Assembly (NCBI GenBank): GCA_963575745.1
Contig: CAUYUJ010022093.1
Coordinates: 261,831-325,830, forward strand
Origin: Prorocentrum cordatum
Lineage: Eukaryota; Sar; Dinophyceae; Prorocentrales; Prorocentraceae
Reading direction: 5' to 3'
DNA length: 64,000 nt
In this document: positions 1 to 10,616 of the stretch, piece by piece
Numbering within the stretch: the first letter of the stretch is position 1
Layout of the letters: every line of letters starts with the position of its first letter
The notes under the pieces: generated by a model
The model's database searches: none
What the model saw: only the letters and a program-made list of their open reading frames with translations
Told to the model about the DNA's origin: nothing
Position numbers and translations under genes: made by a program

Positions 1-959
1 GATCACCTCAGGCAACGGCTTGTTCGTCGGATCCTGGTTGCGCTCGCCCCTCATCCTCGTCGCTCCTGTGGCGCGCGCACGCCCTGCTTGAAAGCCACTC
101 GGGATTAGGCCGGCATTCTCCTCCATCGTCATGGTCACGAACCCGGCTGCCATGAGCACCCGCAGATTGAAGGAGTTGCCGGGGGACGGCCCGCATGATC
201 ACTGCAAACAGCTTGGCGCGCAGGTTCATGTCCATGGCTGGCAGCTTCTGCAGAGCGTCCGCGGGAAGTCCGTAACTCTGTCCCGTCTGCATGCGAGCGT
301 CGCCGCTGGCACCTGCTCCTCCTCCGCCGCTGCCTCCAGGGCCCCGCTGACGTCGCGCGGGTTGGGAAGGCGCCGCGGGCGTGGGAACCCCGCCTGCGGG
401 CTGACTGCGTCGCCGCGACCTGCCGTCTCCACGCGCGCGGGAAGCGCGCGCCGAGCCAGAGCGGCCTCTACGCGAGCCGCGCTGCCCCCCGCGCGACCGT
501 GGACGACGCGCCGCCGCCTCGAGCGCCTCCGCCCCCAGGCAAAAACATCAGGCTCTCGACGAGTGAGTGGTGCACGTGGTGAATGCCGACAAATATGGCG
601 ACACAGCATTGCTCGATCCTCGAGCGGCCCGGCATGGTAAGAGCAGACCGCGTGCGCTCCGATACTCTGGCCTCCAAACACCGCCACTCGAGTCAGGTCA
701 GCAAGGGGGCAACGCAGTCTCTCGAGGGTCCTGAACAGGATGGTTGAAGGCCGCGGTATTCGGGGGCACGGACTTCTGATGACGGCCTGGACAGCATGTT
801 CTTGAGCGGTTCGTCGGGTGCGGAACCTCTGGTCACAGAGTATACACTCGCTAGTGACAGTGACGGAGTGGGCGACCGACCTACATGAGTGACCCCCTCC
901 CCTGGCAAGCCTTTGATGCGCCAGGAACGCCCTCTTAGTAGTAAGGGCCCGTCCGCAGG
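1..959. other. Possible LINE-B tail, unresolved
   Basis: GC-rich sequence on the 3' side of LINE-B. A minus-strand frame (292-8) may continue the C-terminal part of the element, but I see no diagnostic motif and no poly-A-like end. Confidence 0.2.
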
Positions 960-1760
960 TCATCCCTTTAGCGCTCTCCAGTGCACGCCACCAGGTAGCT
1001 GACGGTGGCGGGGGCACCTCGGGAGCACCTTCAGGAGCCCATGGGGGATCAGGAGAAGGACCATATAACCCACAAGCGGTGGAATCGGCACAGTCTTCGT
1101 CTCCACCCGTAGAAGCCCAAGATCCAACGCCAGGCGCTGCCCCCTCAGATCCCCGCCCATGAAGAGAGCACGCGCAAAGAGCCTCATGCGGGGCACCTCC
1201 GAGGGACCAGTGAAGAGCCAGGATTCGAGCAACTCGGCCTCGGACTTCTGTGACAAGATCAGGATGTCGGACGCGCAGCGTTTGGCGCGCGGGTTCGCAC
1301 TCGCGCGCACCCGGCCCTGTTCGCACAAAGTGGCATGACAGTCTATCGGCAACTGTCCAAAGATCGCTCCACTCCCCTGAGGGTGACGCTCTGGATGATG
1401 AGCCCAGCGCCGATGCTGCCTCAATCTCCCGACTCGAAGCTTAGCCCCCGCAGGGCGCGCGCCAACTCGACGGAAGGTCACGACATCGATGAGGGCCCGA
1501 TATCAAACGACAGGCTTACCTTGTTCATCTAAGACGGCATCGCCCTCCTCATCCTTGCCCTCCATTTTAGCGGGCGCATCTCCTCTCAGGAGCTTACGAG
1601 TGAGGCCGATGGGCGCACGGTCGAGACGCGACGTCTGAGCCTCGGACGCGGCGAGGGCGGCAAGCCCCGACAGCAACGCCCCCTGCACCGCCGCCCCGAA
1701 GACAATGCGAGTGATCTTCCATACTCGACTCTTGATAAGAATCGCCCCATGGAGTAGCAT
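960..1760 (-). pseudogene. LINE-B: thumb/C-terminal RT region, decayed
   Basis: Two frames on the minus strand (1503-1760 and 960-1481) read as the region after the RT palm of a dinoflagellate non-LTR retrotransposon: a segment with VFGAAVQGALLSGLAAL and RLDRAPIGLTRKLLRG, then a frameshifted segment with SEAELLESWLFTGPSE. This arrangement of a hydrophobic GALLSGL stretch followed by a RLD...LTRKLLRG stretch is what I recognise from such elements. It lies directly downstream of the RT fragments at 2240-2913 on the same strand. Frames change at least once, so it cannot make one protein. Family assignment is by pattern memory, not by a search. Confidence 0.5.
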
Positions 1761-2239
1761 CCACTACGGCGCGCTAGGATGCGCCGCTGCAACTCACCTT
1801 GCACTCCCCCGTTCGCCGCCGTCTGAATACCCAGCGCAACATTGTCAAACTGCACCTGCCCTGGAGGCCGGATAGCACCCCCGAACACCGCGGCGCCGTG
1901 CTCTTTGGCCCTGGGTCCGACGGAGGAGGGGGGCGCAGCTTCCGCCGACCTTGTGAGAACATCTATCGGACGATAGTGGGCGCTCAAGTGCACGCGCGAC
2001 TGCTCAGGTGCGAGCTGGGAGTTTTTGGCCGACGCCGCCACATGTGTCATATTGGTGTCGTCGGCGTAGGTGCGGCGCGAGAGGTCCGCGGGCCGTTGCG
2101 GGATGGGCACGCGCGCCGTGCGCAGGGCCTCGCTCGGCCACGAAGTCCGATCAGGGTCGGCAGGGGGGGGGGGGGGGGCGGCGGCGCGGGCTCCTGGCCC
2201 GCCCACTCCGCATATGTCCGCGGGCGCTCACAAAGAAGA

Positions 2240-3386
2240 TCAAGCCGCTGCTGCACTGGCTTCCGAAAAGGCCCCGGCAAAGAACACCGCCGCGGGCGCG
2301 TCGCCCATGGGCGCCCCGCGCACATTATGCATCGGCTGCTCGCCGGCCGTCCGCACCACAGATGGTGAAAGTGCTCGTCTCGCGCCTCTGTTGAAAGTAG
2401 CACTGGGAGTCGGGCTGACGTCGCCGCTGGGCGCAGGGCAGGGAACGGCGAGCAGCCAAAAGCATTCGCCATGTCCTCCTTGGAGGTGACCGTCGACGCC
2501 CCCAAAGAGCGCAATCTCGATAACAACGCCCCCTGAAAGGTGAAAGCTCCCTCCCGACCCCGCCCAGCATGATGCCCATGCCCTCGACCAGGCGCGTCGC
2601 CTGGAAATCCACTCGTCAGCTCCACCTCGTACCGCAGCGCGCGCGCGCGACATAGTCCGCGCATCTAGCGTCGCGCAGCGGGGCCGCCCTTGTTGCCGTG
2701 CTTGTCCAAGTCTGTCGCCCGCGAGTGGCGCCATGCAACGAGCGTCCGCTGCGCGCGTCGAAGGCGATGAAAGACTTCCTGCAAGGCCTTCAGACTCAGC
2801 TCGTTCGATGCTGCAGCAGCCTCGGCACCAAGTCCTCGCCTGGGGGTCAGGCTTATCTGCCTCCTCGTCTTCGTCGTTTCGGCACCTGCGCGGCTTTCGG
2901 TAAGCGCCGTCAAACCTTCTCGAGGGATCCGGAACCAATGCGGTGATTTCCGACGGGGCAGCCCGCAGCTGCCTCGCGACGATGCGCCCTGGCAGCAAGC
3001 TCGGCAACAGCAGCAAGATCGTCTCGGCCAAGTCCCACGCGCCGAAAGTTGCCACTGGCGAGCGTCGGGGGCCGAGGTAGAGCCTAGAGGAGACGTGCTT
3101 GATATTCATCGAAGGGCACAGGCACCGCTGCGAAGCCTCCTGCGTGTCCCGGACCGCTGAAGTGCTCGCGAATATCCTCCATCCTCGGTGCGAGGGTCTC
3201 CGCGACATTGAAAAGTCGTCGTCGCGGTCCCGAGCACCGTCCAGCAAGCTCGTGGGCCAGCCGCCACACCTCCGCATGTTGCCTCGATCCCCACGCCGAA
3301 ATCAGCTCCTCAACCAGCTGCTCAGTTACAGACTCCTGATGGGCACGTCGAAGGTCGCGGAGCTCGCGACTGCATCGCGCCAGCAA
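2240..3386 (-). pseudogene. LINE-B: linker and reverse transcriptase palm, frameshifted
   Basis: Minus-strand pieces in consecutive order: 3386-3084 reads as the EN-RT linker (SAWGSRQHAEVWRLAHELAG, then GPGHAGGF); 2913-2665 ends with LVAWRHSRATDLDKHGNKGG, typical of RT fingers in dinoflagellate LINEs; near 2490-2455 EDMANAFGC matches motif A (D..NAF); near 2320-2260 GAPMGDAPAAVFFAGAFSEA matches motif B. Motif A and motif B are in different frames and a stop follows the fingers segment, so the copy is dead. A polymerase for target-primed reverse transcription is the family role. Confidence 0.62.
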
Positions 3387-3467
3387 CAGCCCCGTCTCAA
3401 GATATCCCGTGCCTCGCTCTCGCGTCTGTCGCCGCTCTTGGAGCAGCTGACTGCAAACTCGCTGATA

Positions 3468-4264
3468 CTAGACAATCTTCGGGTCCTGCACGCTCTTCTT
3501 CGAGAAGTGCCGCTCCGCCGTGTCGTAGACCGTGGTCGCCCGCCTTATCCATCCAGCATCGGTGGAGCTGTCGTTCAGCATGAGATCATGAAAATCAGGA
3601 GCCGCGCCGTACTGAGTCTCCAAGTCTGCCGGAAACTCAAAGACCCCAACTCCTTGCCTCAGCGCATTTGCTAATGTGCCGAAGTCCAAACGCGTGGCGG
3701 TTATCTTCGAAGAACTCAGATCGAACTCGTATCTGAACTTAACCCGGATCGGCACACGATCAGACAGTCCTCGTCGGCTGCCAAAATTGAGTCGGAGGCT
3801 GGTGCGTCTCATCGCCCCGCATAACGTATCCGTCGGCATCTGCCAACTGAAGACTGCGACCTCGTCGATGCAATCCGACGGGTGGGCTCCAAAAAAGGTG
3901 CCGCCTATACTGTAGCATGTCGCCGATCTGGCCACCGAGTGCTTCTTACACAGCTCTAGCATCTGGTCGGCCGCATCGTGTTGTTCCCCTCTAACGAACG
4001 GCCCCAAGGAGCAGGCGCGAGCCCAGTCTATGATGCCACCCCGCCTTCGTGTCCATCCGAACGAATCATTCATATCGATCCCCACGCGAGCGCTTTTCCA
4101 GCCACCGGATTAGAAGGTCCACCTTCGCCCGATACCGAGACTGTGCCGTTGCCGCCGCGAGCACATGAGATGTTCGACCCTCCCGTCTCGAGCTCGGACG
4201 AGGTGCGCCCGTGAAGAGAAGCACGGGCACTAGGCACATCATACACATGTCGCCTCTTGAACAC
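3468..4264 (-). pseudogene. LINE-B: APE-type endonuclease domain fragment
   Basis: The 205-residue frame at 4085-3468 carries endonuclease-like landmarks in order: IDMND near its start, then GGTFFGAHPSDCIDEVAV (the T...G...S.ID-V strand of APE-like LINE nucleases), then SDRVPIRVKF in the place of the SDH-P-V motif. The preceding piece RAKVDLLIRWLEKRSRG lies in another frame at about 4150-4090, so a frameshift separates the two halves. The catalytic His of SDH appears as Arg (SDR), consistent with a decayed copy. Together with the RT pieces downstream this gives one LINE of about 3.3 kb. Confidence 0.6.
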
Positions 4265-4681
4265 CCTCCTCCTCAGCAGCAGCGCGATCCCACATGATTT
4301 GTTGACGTGTCTGCTCGCACCTCAGCCGCACCTGACAACGAAATCCTCCTTCAAGTTCGAGAACACAAGCGAGCGATCAGGTGTCGCTCGTTCACCAGTA
4401 CTTGTGACTGCCACCACATCTGTGAATTGAAACTTCTCTGAGAACTCGTGCAACCGCTCGATGTCTGCTGTGCGTTCCAGTGGACGAACGTGATCATACA
4501 CAGGATGCCAACCGCCGCACTCGGCCGCACGAGAGGCGAGAAACAACTCATCGTACGAACATATGATGTAAGGAGTGGGCGAGACGGCAGCCTGCGGGAG
4601 GGGCCTGCCGCACCGTATGTTGCCTGCGACGGACGCGGCACCCTCCAGCCCCTGGAGCGGCAACTCCTGAGCAGAGGGGGC

Positions 4682-4752
4682 TAGGAGGAGGAGGAGGAGG
4701 AGGAGGAGGAGGAGGAGGAGGAGGAGGAGGAGGAGGAGGAGGAGGAGGAGGC
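4682..4752. repeat. (GGA)n microsatellite
   Basis: About 70 bp of almost pure GGA/GAG trinucleotide. It lies between LINE-B and the presumed 3' end of the photolyase gene. The long Leu or Pro runs predicted across it are artefacts. Confidence 0.97.
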
Positions 4753-4963
4753 GCGCGGCAGCGGGGGGTCTGGCGCCAACAAAGAGAATCTGCGCAGACC
4801 TCCGACATTTTCTGTTCTTGAGCATTTGAAGTGCTGCGCTTCGACTCCTGGCGCGTCTTTGCATGACGGAGTCCGCCTGTGCTGGGCACGGCGACCGGGG
4901 CCTCGCGGCCAACGTCGATCGCTGCGGGTGTCCCCCGTGACCCTGGGATCGCCTCGGGATCTG

Positions 4964-5621
4964 TTACTTCGACCAGGACGGCTGGTCGATTCGATCGACC
5001 CCCTGGCTGGAGCTCACTCGGAGCCGAGCCAGCTGCCTCAGCGGCACACGTGCTGTACTCAAACCCCGTGGCCTTCGTAGTCTCTCCTGCCGTGTGACTT
5101 CGACCGTGGCCGGACAGACCACACGCTGAGCGCCGCGGTGCGCGCTCGCGCGATTCTCTCCGCGCCCTCGAGCCCTCGCACCGCCCCCTCGGAGAAGAGC
5201 AGCCGCTCGGGCCCAAGCCGCGACGCGCGAAGCGCGAGCAGTTTCGCGCCCCCCGCGGGTGACCTCGAAGCCAGCAGCCACCCGCTCGACGCCCTGCCGA
5301 GGGCCTCTCTGCAGATCAGAGAGCACCAGCAGACTGTTCGTGAGGGAGGGGAGGATCAGAGAGCCAACCCGGCCCGAGGTCCGCAGGACGAAGTCGACAG
5401 AGGGCTCCTCCCCTGAGAGGAGGAGGAGTCCTGAGGAGCGGAAGGAGGCGAGAGCGGGTGCAGGGCACACACTTTGGGGGGCCCGCAGGGCGCCCGACGT
5501 CGCAGGGTTGGACAGGTAGTCGCAGCCATCGGCGCTGAAGCAGCTGGCGGGCGCCTCGGCGCGGCACTGCCGCGCGTCGCGTAGGAACGCCGCCCGCGCC
5601 GCGTCCACGTCCTCCACGATC
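4964..5621 (-). CDS. Photolyase-like exon 8 (C-terminal helix and possible tail)
   Basis: Acceptor TTCACAG before 5621 is phase-compatible with exon 7. The joined read is R-IVEDVDAARAAFLRDAR, matching the (YPRP)IV-x-x-x-x-AR-x-x-x-L-x-x-x-R terminal helix of photolyases. It continues as QCRAEAPASCFSADGCDYLS and stays open to a TAA at 4966-4964 (217 residues from 5617). Only the first 40 to 50 residues look family-like. The remainder may be a real C-terminal extension of the cryptochrome type, or intron/3' UTR read-through; the 3' border is not fixed. Confidence 0.7.
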
Positions 5622-6691
5622 CTGTGAAGGGGAGGCGCTCCCAGGCGTGCTCGTGCCGCGGAGAAATCGCGACGGGAAGTTGTTGGCTGGTTGCGGCCTC
5701 AGGAGCCTTGGCCCGGCCCTGGGACTGTCCAAACACGACTCGGGATGAAAAAACGACCCCAGGAAAAGTGTCGGGGCTTCCAGGGACCCCGAGTTCAAAC
5801 AACAAATCAAGGTGTCGGATGTCTGGGTGAAGGGCTAACCGCCTCAGGGGAGGGACACATCGACCTGGAATCGGCGATACATCGCCAACAGATCGGCGAT
5901 ATACCGCGGCAGTGAATCCGCATGTTCCTGGGCGGGAAGGGCTACATCAGGCTCCTATCGGCGACGAATGGGCGACCGGGGGTCGATACGTTCCGTCACC
6001 GAGCCTAGTGCGGGCGCGGCCGCAAGAAACCCAACCCTGAGAACCCGTGCGCGAGGTCCACCTGGGGGAAACCCGGAGCACCCTGAACGCAGCAGCTCCT
6101 TCCACGGCTGCGGGAACTCACCGCGCAGCGCGAGGGGCGAAGAAACCCTGGATACCCTGACGAAGAGCACATGGTTTCTCGATGCGCGCCCCCACTGTAT
6201 CCCCCCCGATCGCTGCCCCCGATCCTGTGGGGGTAGGAGCCGGGCCCCTCTCCGCCCAGCGCCACCTGCGGGGCACGGGCGCGAGGGAGCGGCAGCGCTG
6301 CAGGGGAGGGGCGAAGGGCGCAGAGTCCAGCCGGAAGTCGGGCGGACGACTGCCGGCCTCTGGCGGCCACGCGTGCGAGATGGCGTCCACGCGCGCCTCT
6401 CGGACGCGTGGCACTTTGCTCGCCAGTGGGCGGAATCCGTCGGCCGTTCCGACGGCAGAGAACTTGCTCCAGGTGCTCCGGGCCCTGAGGTTGTGCCCAA
6501 GGGGGCCACAGCAGAACATATTGCAGCGGAGCTTGCTCCTGGTCTTACAGTCAGCACATTGTGTGAAGAGTTGAGGGGCCTCGGGCGCCAGCTGTGCCCG
6601 TCCCAAGCACCTGAGACACGTGCATCTGCACGAAATGCTTATTCCTCCAAACATAAAAAAACAGATGGGTAGGCCGAGGAGTAGGCAGCCC

Positions 6692-7010
6692 CATGTGAAC
6701 CCTACCCCTGCAGTTCAGCTTTCAGATCAACTACGGCGAGGGCATTGGACAAGGAAACCTTCGATAAGGAATCCAGGGTCTGGAAACCAGTGGAAAGCCA
6801 ATCGTGGATTGGGCATGGATATCACTGCCGCCCTCATCAGATAAGGAAGCCTCCTGGGCCTGAAGCCTCCTGGGCACGTTCCTTAACAAACGCCCCCACC
6901 GTAGCTGGGGGTCAGAATTTGAAGGACGTTTGCAGCCGAGTGAGCATCACCGGGAGTGTGTCCGATCGATCCCCCAGCGTCGAACGGACCCGTCGGGGTT
7001 GGTTCGCAAG
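6692..7010. mobile_element. TIR element in photolyase intron 7
   Basis: Ends GTGAACCCTACCCCTGC and GACCCGTCGGGGTTGGTTC match the element at 7973-8125 but the interior is longer and different. It makes up about a quarter of the 1409-nt GC-AG intron (5622-7030). Confidence 0.55.
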
Positions 7011-7030
7011 GGGTTGCACATCCACGCCGC

Positions 7031-7150
7031 CTGCCTCTCCCCGATTTGCCCAGCCCTGCGCTGACCCCTGCGGCCGCGAGCGCCGCGGCGGGGGCGGCCC
7101 AGGGCTGGTGGATGTGCTCGCGGCGCAGCCGCGCGAGCTCCGGAACCCAC
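7031..7150 (-). CDS. Photolyase-like exon 7 (PWAAP region)
   Basis: 120 nt, read directly because it has no ATG. Completes Arg, then WVPELARLRREHIHQPWAAP, then AAALAAAGVSAGLGKSGRG. This is the family motif (R)RWVPELA-x-LP-x-x-x-IHxPWxAP-x-x-VLxxAGVxLG. Acceptor GCGTAAG before 7150; AG|GC donor after 7031, ending in a split Arg codon completed by exon 8. Confidence 0.88.
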
Positions 7151-7325
7151 CTTACGCAGAAGGCATCAGTGGACTACCGCCCATGCCTGGCCAGGACCAC
7201 CCTGGGCCCTGGCATGGCGCAGAAGCCCTCCTGGCCAGGGCCAGAAGGCTCTTTGCACCGAACTTGGGCCAGGATGGCCCTGGCCAGCCATGGCGGTGGT
7301 ACACAGATGCCGTCTGCGGACGCGC
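7151..7325 (-). mobile_element. Photolyase intron 6: TIR introner
   Basis: A 175-nt GC-AG intron made almost entirely of an inverted-repeat element. The left arm (7155-7208) begins CGCAGAAGGCATCAGTGG; the right arm, read from 7318 backwards, begins CGCAGACGGCATCTGTGT. By eye the arms match over about 54 bp at roughly 85%. Splice sites lie within about 4 to 7 bp outside the arms. This is the structure expected of an intron created by a short DNA transposon. Confidence 0.82.
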
Positions 7326-7798
7326 CTGCGCACATACTCCCCGTTGGGGTCCGCGCTCTTCGCGTGCCTTACCGGGTGGCAGTCTATCTTCACGAGCCAC
7401 TGCGACACGCCCGCGAGGCCCTGGTGCTGCCACATCATGGAGTTGATGGCCAGGTCGCTGTCGACCAGGGCAGCATGGAACCACTCCTCCCCGTCGCGCC
7501 AGTCGGCCCCGAGCGTCTCCACCAGGAACTGCCCGACGGTGTGCCTGAGGTTCTGCTGCAGGTAGCCCGTGGCCTTCAGCTCTCGCATGGCGGCGTCCAC
7601 CAGCGGGTAGCCCGTCCTGCCCAGGCGCCATGCCTCCACCGCGGGGGCCGACCCGCGCGCCCGCCAGCGCATCTCCTGGTAGGCGGGCCGCATGGGCACC
7701 TCTGGCAGGGCGGGCCAGTGGCGCAGCATCCAGTAGGCGTAGTCCCGCCAGGCGCAGCGGCGGAGCCACTTGCGCGCCTGGTCGGAGCTCCGGTCCAC
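7326..7798 (-). CDS. Photolyase-like exon 6 (core FAD-binding domain)
   Basis: 473 nt, acceptor CGCAG before 7798, donor AG|GC after 7326. Ordered motifs: KWLRRCAWRDYAYWMLRHWP; RTGYPLVDAAMREL; TGYLQQNLRHTVGQFL; ADWRDGEEWFHAALVDSDLA followed by INSMMWQ; SADPNGEYVRR. By E. coli PhrB numbering (recalled) the electron-transfer Trp triad is present (W306 in MRW, W359 in ADW, W382 in MMW) and N378 near flavin N5 is Asn. Lesion-contact positions differ: E274 is Arg, N341 is Gln, W384 is His. The exon ends in a split Arg codon (AG) completed by exon 7. Confidence 0.93.
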
Positions 7799-7972
7799 CT
7801 GCGCACGGAGACAGCTCTGAAGAAGAGCCGTCTGACATTCCAGGCCCTGCACAGGGACCAGAGCAGTACAATTTGCAGCCACAGCAGTGTCGAGCTTCGA
7901 AAGGCAACACCCCTCTGGCGCCGACTGTACCCCATCGTTTCCCTTTCGCCCGCCGAGGACCCCACCTTTCGG

Positions 7973-8125
7973 CAACCGCATGTGGACCCTACCCCTGCAG
8001 GTCAATTGTTTGAAAAGACGGTTATGGTTCAGAATTTGAGGGCTGTGGGCAGACATATGAACCACATCAGGGGTTTCGTCACCCCGGCGTCAATTGGACC
8101 CGTCGGGGTGGGGTCCGCAAATGGT
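7973..8125. mobile_element. TIR element inside photolyase intron 5
   Basis: About 150 bp with inverted ends: GTGGACCCTACCCCTGC at the left and GGGGTGGGGTCCGC at the right. A diverged relative with the same ends (GTGAACCCTACCCCTGC ... GGGGTTGGTTCGC) spans 6692-7010 in intron 7. Confidence 0.65.
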
Positions 8126-8597
8126 CCCAGAACCCTCCAATCCGCAAGGGGCCCGCTTACATTTTCGAGCTCGGCAATGACCGAAACGCCCCGCTCCAGA
8201 AACCTTGAATCCAAACATGCTGTCGTCGCTATAGGGGATATCTGACTTGCGTGGGCCCACGCCAGCGGACGTCGCCACCTTTTCGCGTCCGCTGGCCCTT
8301 TCGCCACCTTCCGCCGCAAAAGAGAAGTCAACCTCCTGATCCCTCGAACGCGAGGCCCTTTCTGGAACGCCCAGGGTGTGGACAGCGCGTGGCCCATCGT
8401 GCACTGCCGAGGTGGGCAAGGGGGCCACTTCCCTGCCGAACTCGGGGAACCGTAGAGGTGTGTACCAGATTCGCTAGTCCCCGGGATTCTCCCAAAATGC
8501 GTTCTGACCACAGATCTTGGAGAAGAGCCATGCCGTGACGACGAGGGCCTTCCAGGGCGCGCAGCGGTATCGGTATCAGTTCCTCGGGTGAGAGAGC

Positions 8598-8660
8598 CTC
8601 CCAGTAAGCGTCGACCATGGACAGCAGCCCCAGACGGAAGTAGGGCGAGAGCCGGGACTC
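8598..8660 (-). CDS. Photolyase-like exon 5 (SRLSPYFRLG)
   Basis: A 63-nt, 21-codon exon bounded by an AG acceptor before 8660 and an AG|GC donor after 8598. It encodes ESRLSPYFRLGLLSMVDAYW plus a final E, the FAD-phosphate-binding T/E-S-x-LSPYL-x-FG-x-LS motif of the family. Both ends are phase 0, which fixes the borders well. The flanking introns share a repeat family (see 8661-8844). Confidence 0.9.
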
Positions 8661-8844
8661 CTCTTGGGAAACCTCAAGGTATGGATGCCGCCACTCCCCA
8701 GACCTCTGCTGGGGTGCGTTCTGACCAGAAGTTCGAAGCGAATCCAGCGGTGGCGACGAGGGCCTCCCAGGAGGCCCCTGAAAAAGGAAAGCGAGGGAAG
8801 GGCAGCGGTAAGGGTATGTACCCTTTCCTCCTCGGATCCTTGGC
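8661..8844 (-). mobile_element. Photolyase intron 4: introner with a second copy at the right edge
   Basis: A 184-nt GC-AG intron. Its interior (GCTGCCCTTCCCTCG, then CGCTGGATTCGC, TGGTCAGAACGCACCCC, and GAGGTTTCCC near the end) recurs in the same order in the reverse complement of 63761-63915. Related pieces (GAGGCCCTCGTCG, TGGTCAGAACGCA) also occur at the 5' end of intron 5. An intron sharing sequence with a distant intergenic copy is the introner signature. Confidence 0.75.
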
Positions 8845-9031
8845 CTTGGGCCCGGCGTCCCGAGTGATGGAGCCCCTGTAGCGGCCCAGGCCTCCCTCGG
8901 CCTCCTGGAACTCGGCCAGGGCACGGCGCGCACCCTCCTCCGTCAGGTCCCAGTGCTCCGCGAGAGCCTCGGCATCCTCGGGCGGGCCGAGTGCTCGGAA
9001 GAGGATCTTGAGGGAACAGGGGCCTGAGGTT
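8845..9031 (-). CDS. Photolyase-like exon 4 (start of FAD-binding helical domain)
   Basis: 187 nt, acceptor GGCGAAG before 9031, donor AG|GC after 8845. Completes the Arg codon of exon 3, then reads TSGPCSLKILFRALGPPEDA, EALAEHWDLTEEGARRALAE and FQEAEGGLGRYRGSITRD. This is the block that carries LGLLP...W-x-PGE-x-GA-x-x-x-L-x-x-F in relatives, where the Rossmann hinge enters the FAD domain. Joins exon 5 in phase 0. Confidence 0.84.
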
Positions 9032-9058
9032 CTTCGCCGTTTCCGAGCCCCAGGACTA

Positions 9059-9180
9059 TGGAGGAGGAGGAGAAGAGGAAGGAGGAGAAGGAGGAGAAGG
9101 AGGAGGAGGGGGAGGAGGAGGAGCAAGAGGAGCAAGAGGAGGTGGAGGAGGAGGAGGAGGAGGAGGAGGAGGAGGAGGAA
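9059..9180. repeat. GAG/GGA-rich microsatellite
   Basis: About 120 bp of imperfect GAG/GGA trinucleotides starting 28 bp beyond the exon-4 acceptor; on the minus strand this is a CT-rich tract upstream of the acceptor and could act as a polypyrimidine tract (inference). Confidence 0.9.
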
Positions 9181-9504
9181 CAACGGTGGACACGCCGACT
9201 TGCGGGGACAAACAGAATCAAAGTGGTGCCCGCCGCAGTGGCCCGCCCCGATGGCCACTCCTGAGGGCGTGAACAGACAGTGCGAGAGCTGATTGGCGGC
9301 TTCCACCGACGGGAGGGCGACAACTGCGTGCACCTGAACCGATCCTCGCCGTGCCCACCCGGATCGAGGCATGCGCCCACCTCGGCAAGAACTCGGCCTG
9401 GCCAAAAGATCGGTGTGGGAGGATGGTTGGCGCGCTCAGGCCCGGAGGCGACACAAGTCGGAATCTAACCTTCATAGGGGCTTCCAACCGATTACGGCAG
9501 GTTC

Positions 9505-9675
9505 GTGTCGTGCCGACCCCAGCGTTGGTTTTTGACACCGCGGGGATCGTTCAACCTTGAACGATCGGCCGCTGCCGCAACGTCCGATCGTTCAACATCG
9601 ATCGATTCTGGGTCGCCGGCGGCGTTCAACCTTGAACGTCCGCGCTGGGGTCGCCGCTGGTCGACACGACGCAAA
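9505..9675. mobile_element. TIR element with internal TTCAA/TTGAA palindromes
   Basis: Outer arms GTGTCGTGCCGACCCCAGCG and CGCTGGGGTCG...GACACGAC are inverted. Inside, GTTCAACCTTGAACG occurs twice (near 9548 and 9625). Lies in photolyase intron 3. Confidence 0.55.
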
Positions 9676-9865
9676 CCTACCGTAGGGAGCGAAAGAGCAT
9701 CACCACCAACCCCCGGGCCCCCGCTCACCAGAGGGGAGGGGCGAGGCGGGGGTGGGATATACCTGTCATGTCCTCTCTGGGGTCGGGGGACGAAGCTCGG
9801 TCGCCTGGCCCCAGAGGAGGAAAGGGGAACCCAGGTGGGAGTTGAGGTGGGATGCACAAAGACAT

Positions 9866-10050
9866 ACTAAAACTATATGTTATCCTTGGAGGCGCGCGTC
9901 CGACCCGGACATATAGTACACCCATCTTGTAGTATATCGTTTCCCGAGCGGTGTGGCCAGAAAGCGCCCGCCACGACGCATATACTGTAAGATTTCTCGG
10001 TGCGCGCGTCGCCCCCAGGGGGGCGACGCACATATAGTATAAGTATGTTG
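9866..10050. mobile_element. TIR element with CATACT...ACTATATGT ends
   Basis: Left end CATACTAAAACTATATGT and right end ACATATAGTATAAGTATG are inverted repeats, giving a unit of about 185 bp whose interior also contains ACATATAGTA-like strings. Confidence 0.6.
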
Positions 10051-10616
10051 GGGTGACGCCGATGAGGTGCGTTCCCAGATATGCGATGCCCTGGTTCTTT
10101 CAATACGGCCCCCCAGAAATACCGACTCGTTCCCCGGGGCTGGATGTTCATCCCGGGTTGTGCTTGACGGAACGGGGGCCATGCGAGGGCCCTCGGATGC
10201 CGAAAGCGGCCAATGGGAACACTGCCGTGACTTGGTGAGCATGTGTGGGCGATCCTCCAGCAGCGGCCGCCCTGTGATGCGCGACACCGGCGCTGGCCCC
10301 TCGAAGGGCCAGACGGGGTCCGCGGTGCCTGCGAACGGCTCGCCCGAGCGCGAGCCCGCGGCCGCTGCGCAGGACCTCGCGGGCTCTCTGCTTGCGCCCC
10401 TAGGGCTGCGGCGCGCCCCCCCCCCCCCCCCACGCGATGCTCGTGGGCGGGGGACATCTACTGGATGCTCCCCGCGGACTGGCAGGACCGAGCCGGGCAG
10501 CGATGTAAACCGGACCGGGCGAACCGACCCGAAGGCGCGCCGCACCGGACGGAACCGAACTGAACAGGGGCCATCAAGATCTAGGACGGAGCCAAGATTG
10601 GCAAGGCTTCGGGTTG

